Assembly: GCA_028702395.1 (NCBI GenBank)
Contig: JAQVOV010000008.1
Span: 1 to 16,549, forward strand
Source: Candidatus Omnitrophota bacterium
GTDB taxonomy: Bacteria > Omnitrophota > Gorgyraeia > JABMRN01
DNA: 16,549 nt
Direction: 5' to 3'
The position numbers were made by a program, and so were the translations under genes. A model generated the notes under the pieces. That model was not told the origin of the DNA, made no database searches, and worked only from the letters and a program-made list of their open reading frames with translations. Positions 13,658 through 16,549 of the stretch are shown piece by piece. Each line of letters starts with the position of its first letter. Position 1 is the stretch's first letter.

Positions 13658-15280
13658 TTATTTACCAGCCATAATTGCTTCTATATCATCCTTGACTTCA
13701 CCTGTTAGTTTAATATCAAATTTTTCAACTAATACCTTTGCAACATTTGGTGTTAAAAATGCAGGCAGAGTAGGACCTAATCTTATTCCTTTCACTCCCA
13801 AAGATAACAATGCAAGCAAAACAGCTACCGCTTTTTGTTCATACCAGCCTATATCAAAAGAAATAGGCAGCTTATTGATATCATCAAGTCCAAACACTTC
13901 CTTAAGTTTTAATGCTATAACTGCCAGAGAATAAGAATCATTGCATTGACCTGCATCAAGTACTCTTGGAATGCCTCCTATATCTCCAAGTTTTAATTTA
14001 TTGTACCTATATTTTGCACATCCTGCTGTGAGTATTACAGTATCTTTTGGCAGCTCTTTTGCTATATTTGTAAAATATTCCCTTAAAGGTTGTCTTCCGT
14101 CGCATCCTGCCATAACAACAAATCTTTTGATAGCGCCGCTCTTTACTGCATTCACTATCTTGTCTGCAAGCATTAGGACCTGATTATGTGCAAATCCTCC
14201 TATGATTTCTCCTGTTTCAATTTCTTTAGGAGGCGGGCAAGTTTTAGCAAGCTCTATTATCTTAGAAAAATCTTTTGTTTTCCCATCTTTTCTATCAGGA
14301 ATATGCTTAATACCAGGATATCCTGCAGTGCCTGTAGTAAATATCCTGCTTTTGTAAGATTCTTTTACAGGAATAATACAGTTTGTTGTCATTAATATAG
14401 GTCCGTTAAAGGATTCAAATTCAGAAGCCTGTTTCCACCATGAATTACCATAATTACCAACAAAATGTTCGTATTTATTAAAAGCCGGGTAATAATTAGC
14501 AGGCAGCATTTCACTATGAGTATAAACATCTACGCCTGTTCCTTTTGTTTGTTTAAGAAGTTCTTCCATATCCTTAAGATCATGACCTGATATTAATATC
14601 CCAGGATTGTTCCTTACCCCTATATTAACTTTTGTAATTTCAGGATTCCCATAGGTCTCTGTATTTGCCTTATCTAAAAGTGCCATTGCTTTTACAGCAG
14701 TTTGACCTGTTTCTATTACAAGAGAAGTGAGTTCATCTGCAGGCAGATCCTTTCTAATAGAAGAAAGTGCTTTTACCATAAATGCAAAGATCTCATTATT
14801 ATAATATCCCAATACAGCTGCATGTTCTGTATATGCGGCTATTCCTTTAAGCCCATATAAAGTCAAAGTCTTTAAGCTTCGGATATCTTCGTTTACACTA
14901 AAAGATAAAACCCCTACTGTCCTGGATTTTGCTAATAACTCTTCAGTATTATCTGCAGACCAACTTATTATTTCATTATCTATATTCCCTGATAATTTGG
15001 TTGAAAGTTCTTTTTTAATCATTAAAGCTTCGTTAATGTATTTTAAAATACTTTCATCATCAAAATTTGCATTTGTTATAGTTACAAATAAACTTTTTGA
15101 AATAAAAACACCATGTTCTCTTGTAATGGCTTCCCCCATTTTTTCATAACACAAACAAATTCCACTTAATACATATACCAATAGATCCTGCAAATTTGAT
15201 GTGTTTTCCTGTTTTCCGCAAACACCTTTGATCGTACACCCCTGATTTTTAGCTGTTTCCTGACATTGATAACAAAACAT
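13658..15280 (-). CDS. hcp: Hybrid cluster protein (NO / hydroxylamine reductase), class I
   Basis: 540-residue Hcp. The N-terminal cluster motif C3-x2-C6-x8-C15-x5-C21 is the [4Fe-4S] form of strict anaerobes, as in Desulfovibrio, not the [2Fe-2S] form of enterics. All eight ligands of the Fe-S-O hybrid cluster can be placed: H233 (SGHD), E257 (HSEMLP), C301 (TTNC), C393 (AGCDGR, the persulfide Cys), C421 (AGCAKYR), C446 (GQCND), E481 and K483 (YEQK). The enzyme reduces NO to N2O (and hydroxylamine to ammonia in vitro) and can S-nitrosylate proteins. The start is the canonical MFCYQCQ at 15280, with AAGGAGGG (15285-15292) 4 nt upstream; a TTG-initiated extension to 15307 would include the ribosome site and part of the repeat. 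It follows the cysteine-rich ferredoxin and Rrf2 genes, a common anaerobe arrangement. Confidence 0.98.
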   Translation of the reverse strand: MFCYQCQETAKNQGCTIKGVCGKQENTSNLQDLLVYVLSGICLCYEKMGEAITREHGVFISKSLFVTITNANFDDESILKYINEALMIKKELSTKLSGNIDNEIISWSADNTEELLAKSRTVGVLSFSVNEDIRSLKTLTLYGLKGIAAYTEHAAVLGYYNNEIFAFMVKALSSIRKDLPADELTSLVIETGQTAVKAMALLDKANTETYGNPEITKVNIGVRNNPGILISGHDLKDMEELLKQTKGTGVDVYTHSEMLPANYYPAFNKYEHFVGNYGNSWWKQASEFESFNGPILMTTNCIIPVKESYKSRIFTTGTAGYPGIKHIPDRKDGKTKDFSKIIELAKTCPPPKEIETGEIIGGFAHNQVLMLADKIVNAVKSGAIKRFVVMAGCDGRQPLREYFTNIAKELPKDTVILTAGCAKYRYNKLKLGDIGGIPRVLDAGQCNDSYSLAVIALKLKEVFGLDDINKLPISFDIGWYEQKAVAVLLALLSLGVKGIRLGPTLPAFLTPNVAKVLVEKFDIKLTGEVKDDIEAIMAGK

Positions 15281-15299
15281 ATTTCCCTCCTTAGTTTTT

Positions 15300-15384
15300 A
15301 GAGGCAAGAGATAAGCTGCAAGAAGCAGGAATTCTTATAAACTTTTCTTGCCTCTTGCCCCTTTTCTCTTGCTTCTTGTTTCTT
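15300..15384. repeat. Inverted arrays of degenerate heptamers around a TCTTATAAA core (element B)
   Basis: Right array, minus strand, 15384-15343, six 7-mers: AAGAAAC, AAGAAGC, AAGAGAA, AAGGGGC, AAGAGGC, AAGAAAA. Left array, same unit on the plus strand: partial AGAGGC (15300-15305), then AAGAGAT, AAGCTGC, AAGAAGC (15306-15326) and a decayed unit. The consensus is AAGARGC on both arms. The centre holds TCTTATAAA at 15333-15341, the same 9-mer as the centre of the element at 13090-13246, although the heptamer itself differs. It fills the whole gap between the ferredoxin and hcp genes, and the right array begins inside the ferredoxin stop codon. Confidence 0.83.
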
Positions 15385-16099
15385 ATTTTATGTCTCCTTT
15401 AATTGATATGATTTCTTCCAAAAAAGGAATTTTCTTTCCCGATGTTTTTATTGCATCTTTCACCATCATGGTCAACCCCTGGCAACAAGGCACTTCCATT
15501 CTGGCTACAGTAATAGACTGTATATCTCCTTTAGAAAAAATATTAATTAATTTCTCTATATAGCCCTCTGTCCTATCGAGCTTAGGACAAGCTATCACTA
15601 AAGAATGTCCTTTTAAAATATCCTTATGAAAATTACCTAAACTAAAAGCAGTACAGCTGGCAGCTATAAGCAGATTACAATTCTTTAAATACGGCGCATC
15701 CGGATTGACTAAATGTAATTGTATAGGCCAATGTTCTAATTGACTTTTAACATCTTTAGAGTCTCTACTTTTTTCTTTGATCTGTTCATCCTCTCTAAAG
15801 TCGTGCATAGCCATTCCAGGGCAATTACATGGAACATCATGTTTGTTTTGCTCAATGTCTTTACTCTTAAGATTTTTAGCAACTGCTTTTTCATCGAAAG
15901 CATCCACATCCTTTTGAACTATCTTTAAAGCATCTGTGGGACAATGTCCTATACAAGCCCCCAGTCCATCACAAAAAGATTCTTTAACGACTTTAGCTTT
16001 ACCATCAATTATCTGTAAAGCTCCCTCTGCACAGGCAATCACACAATTTCCACAACCATTACATTTGGCTTCATCTATTTCTATAAAGTTTCTTTTCAT
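15383..16099 (-). CDS. 4Fe-4S ferredoxin-domain protein with cysteine-rich C-terminal domain
   Basis: 238 residues. The N-terminal bacterial-ferredoxin region has one full [4Fe-4S] motif, C13-x2-C16-x2-C19-x3-C23, and a second in which one Cys is replaced: CDGLGACIGHCP gives C43, C49 and C53 with L46 in the missing place. A linker with CNCPG (91-95) follows, which might supply the missing ligand. The C-terminal domain (about 120-238) has conserved-looking cysteines in KNCNLLIAASC (139-149), IACPKLD (169-175) and VPCCQG (203-208). Proteins of this layout are common beside hcp in anaerobes, and electron delivery to Hcp is the obvious inference. The start is ATG 16099, with GGGGA a few bases upstream; an alternative in-frame TTG at 16111 would give four more residues. 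It overlaps the 3' end of the Rrf2 gene by 29 nt. Confidence 0.9.
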   Translation of the reverse strand: MKRNFIEIDEAKCNGCGNCVIACAEGALQIIDGKAKVVKESFCDGLGACIGHCPTDALKIVQKDVDAFDEKAVAKNLKSKDIEQNKHDVPCNCPGMAMHDFREDEQIKEKSRDSKDVKSQLEHWPIQLHLVNPDAPYLKNCNLLIAASCTAFSLGNFHKDILKGHSLVIACPKLDRTEGYIEKLINIFSKGDIQSITVARMEVPCCQGLTMMVKDAIKTSGKKIPFLEEIISIKGDIK

Positions 16100-16511
16100 C
16101 TTTTTCCCCAATTTTTTTTACCAGTTTTTCTATGGTGATCTTAGAGAATTCTAAAGCAACATTATTTTCAATGCGTTTTATTTCCGGTCTTAAAACACAC
16201 GTTTTCCTGTTTTGGCAAATTTTATTTCTGAACATACAATCTGAAAGCTCTAAGTTTCCCTGGAACATCTCTATCAGTTCAAGAACTGATATCTTTGAAG
16301 GCGATTTTACTATACGCACTCCACCGCCAATACCTTCTTTTGAAACAACTATTTTGTTCTGTATCAGTTTCTGAAGTATTTGTCTCAAAAACTGATAAGG
16401 TGTATTCTGAGACTTAGATATTTCTCTGGCGGAGATAAACTGTCCTCTTTTCATTGCCAGTACTATTAAGGCCCTCACAACATAATCAGTGTTTTTAGTT
16501 AATAACTTCAA
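16071..16511 (-). CDS. Rrf2-family Fe-S transcriptional regulator (NsrR/IscR type), TTG start
   Basis: 146-residue winged-helix regulator of the Rrf2 family. The DNA-binding domain covers 1-80: LTKNTDYVVRALIVLAM (4-20), ISAREISKSQNTPYQFLRQILQKL (26-49) and wing VSKEGIGGGVRIVKSP (56-71). Three cysteines of the cluster motif follow: C92-x6-C99-x5-C105, one residue longer in the first gap than the x5/x5 spacing I recall for IscR and NsrR. As first gene before a ferredoxin and hcp it is expected to sense NO or Fe-S status and control this island. No ATG is available before residue 20; translation must begin at TTG 16511, which has AGGAGGG 7 nt upstream. Its end overlaps the ferredoxin gene by 29 nt. 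A nearly perfect inverted repeat just upstream suggests autoregulation. Confidence 0.94.
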   Translation of the reverse strand: MKLLTKNTDYVVRALIVLAMKRGQFISAREISKSQNTPYQFLRQILQKLIQNKIVVSKEGIGGGVRIVKSPSKISVLELIEMFQGNLELSDCMFRNKICQNRKTCVLRPEIKRIENNVALEFSKITIEKLVKKIGEKDEKKLYRNR

Positions 16512-16518
16512 AACTTAA

Positions 16519-16525
16519 CCCTCCT
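16519..16525 (-). promoter_or_regulatory. Strong ribosome binding site that fixes the TTG start of the Rrf2 gene
   Basis: Minus-strand AGGAGGG (16525-16519) lies 7 nt upstream of TTG 16511. The first in-frame ATG is 19 codons further on and would delete the first recognition helix region, so the TTG start is well supported. Confidence 0.8.
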
Positions 16526-16526
16526 A

Positions 16527-16549
16527 ACTGATACTAGTTTACTATCAGT
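16527..16549. promoter_or_regulatory. Inverted repeat, candidate Rrf2 operator, at the right window edge
   Basis: A 23-bp imperfect palindrome: arms ACTGATA (16527-16533) and TATCAGT (16543-16549) pair perfectly, and two more inner pairs also match, so 9 of 11 pairs are complementary about a central base. It abuts the ribosome binding site of the Rrf2 gene. Size and symmetry fit a homodimeric Rrf2 protein, and autoregulation is usual in the family. The promoter itself must lie in or beyond this edge. Confidence 0.55.

Noticed and set aside
15281..15307. Nine-residue N-terminal extension of Hcp
   Set aside because: It would start at TTG, read through the AAGGAGGG ribosome site, and precede the canonical MFCYQCQ start of the family.
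15300..15384. Intrinsic terminator or attenuator hairpin between the ferredoxin and hcp genes
   Set aside because: Complementarity between the arms (GGCAAGAG/CTCTTGCC) comes from the opposed heptad arrays, is interrupted, and no T-run follows; the repeat description explains it better.
127..16374. Plus-strand open frames of about 60-104 codons throughout the window
   Set aside because: Each lies opposite a minus-strand gene with clear family motifs, lacks recognisable domains, and has low-complexity Ser/Phe/Leu-rich composition typical of antisense frames.

Overview
The window is 16.5 kb of visibly AT-rich bacterial DNA in which every gene I can support lies on the minus strand. Gene content points to a strictly anaerobic, fermentative bacterium with a peptidoglycan wall: a ferredoxin-dependent 2-ketoacid oxidoreductase, acetate kinase homologues, an anaerobe-type hybrid cluster protein, a superoxide reductase and an iron-sulfur flavoprotein. 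Most genes have strong AGGAGG-type ribosome binding sites, and one uses a TTG start. The phylum cannot be fixed from this sequence. I would look first at anaerobic candidate-phylum lineages such as Elusimicrobiota or Omnitrophota, but that is a guess.

Layout, in transcription order (right to left). (1) 16.5-12.0 kb is a redox and nitrosative stress island: an Rrf2-type Fe-S regulator with a candidate operator at the window edge, a cysteine-rich ferredoxin, hybrid cluster protein (hcp), a class II superoxide reductase, an FMN split-barrel protein and an Fe-S flavoprotein. Two unusual intergenic elements made of inverted arrays of degenerate 7-bp repeats lie in this island. (2) 11.9-7.3 kb is a tight operon for aryl-pyruvate oxidation: iorA, iorB, a phenylacetate-CoA ligase homologue and a double-ACT protein, followed by a GNAT acetyltransferase. 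(3) 7.2-5.35 kb holds a GH15 glucoamylase/trehalase-type hydrolase with its own near-consensus promoter. (4) 5.2-1.0 kb holds an XRE-cupin regulator, an M20-family protein that has lost nearly all its metal ligands and its catalytic Glu, an acetate kinase, and a second, strongly degenerate acetate kinase. The last three genes are tightly packed. (5) 0.82-0 kb is an LD-carboxypeptidase running off the left edge.

Functional reading: the ior/paaK unit would make reduced ferredoxin and aryl-acyl-CoA from aromatic amino acids, the hcp island would protect Fe-S enzymes from NO and oxygen, and GH15 would feed sugars. The least conventional unit is region 4, where an apparently dead M20 hydrolase and an apparently dead acetate kinase are kept as intact ORFs on either side of a mostly intact acetate kinase, behind an XRE-cupin regulator with repeated candidate operator half-sites. 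This is the best candidate here for an undescribed system. The window has no CRISPR array, tRNA, rRNA, transposase or phage gene that I can see.
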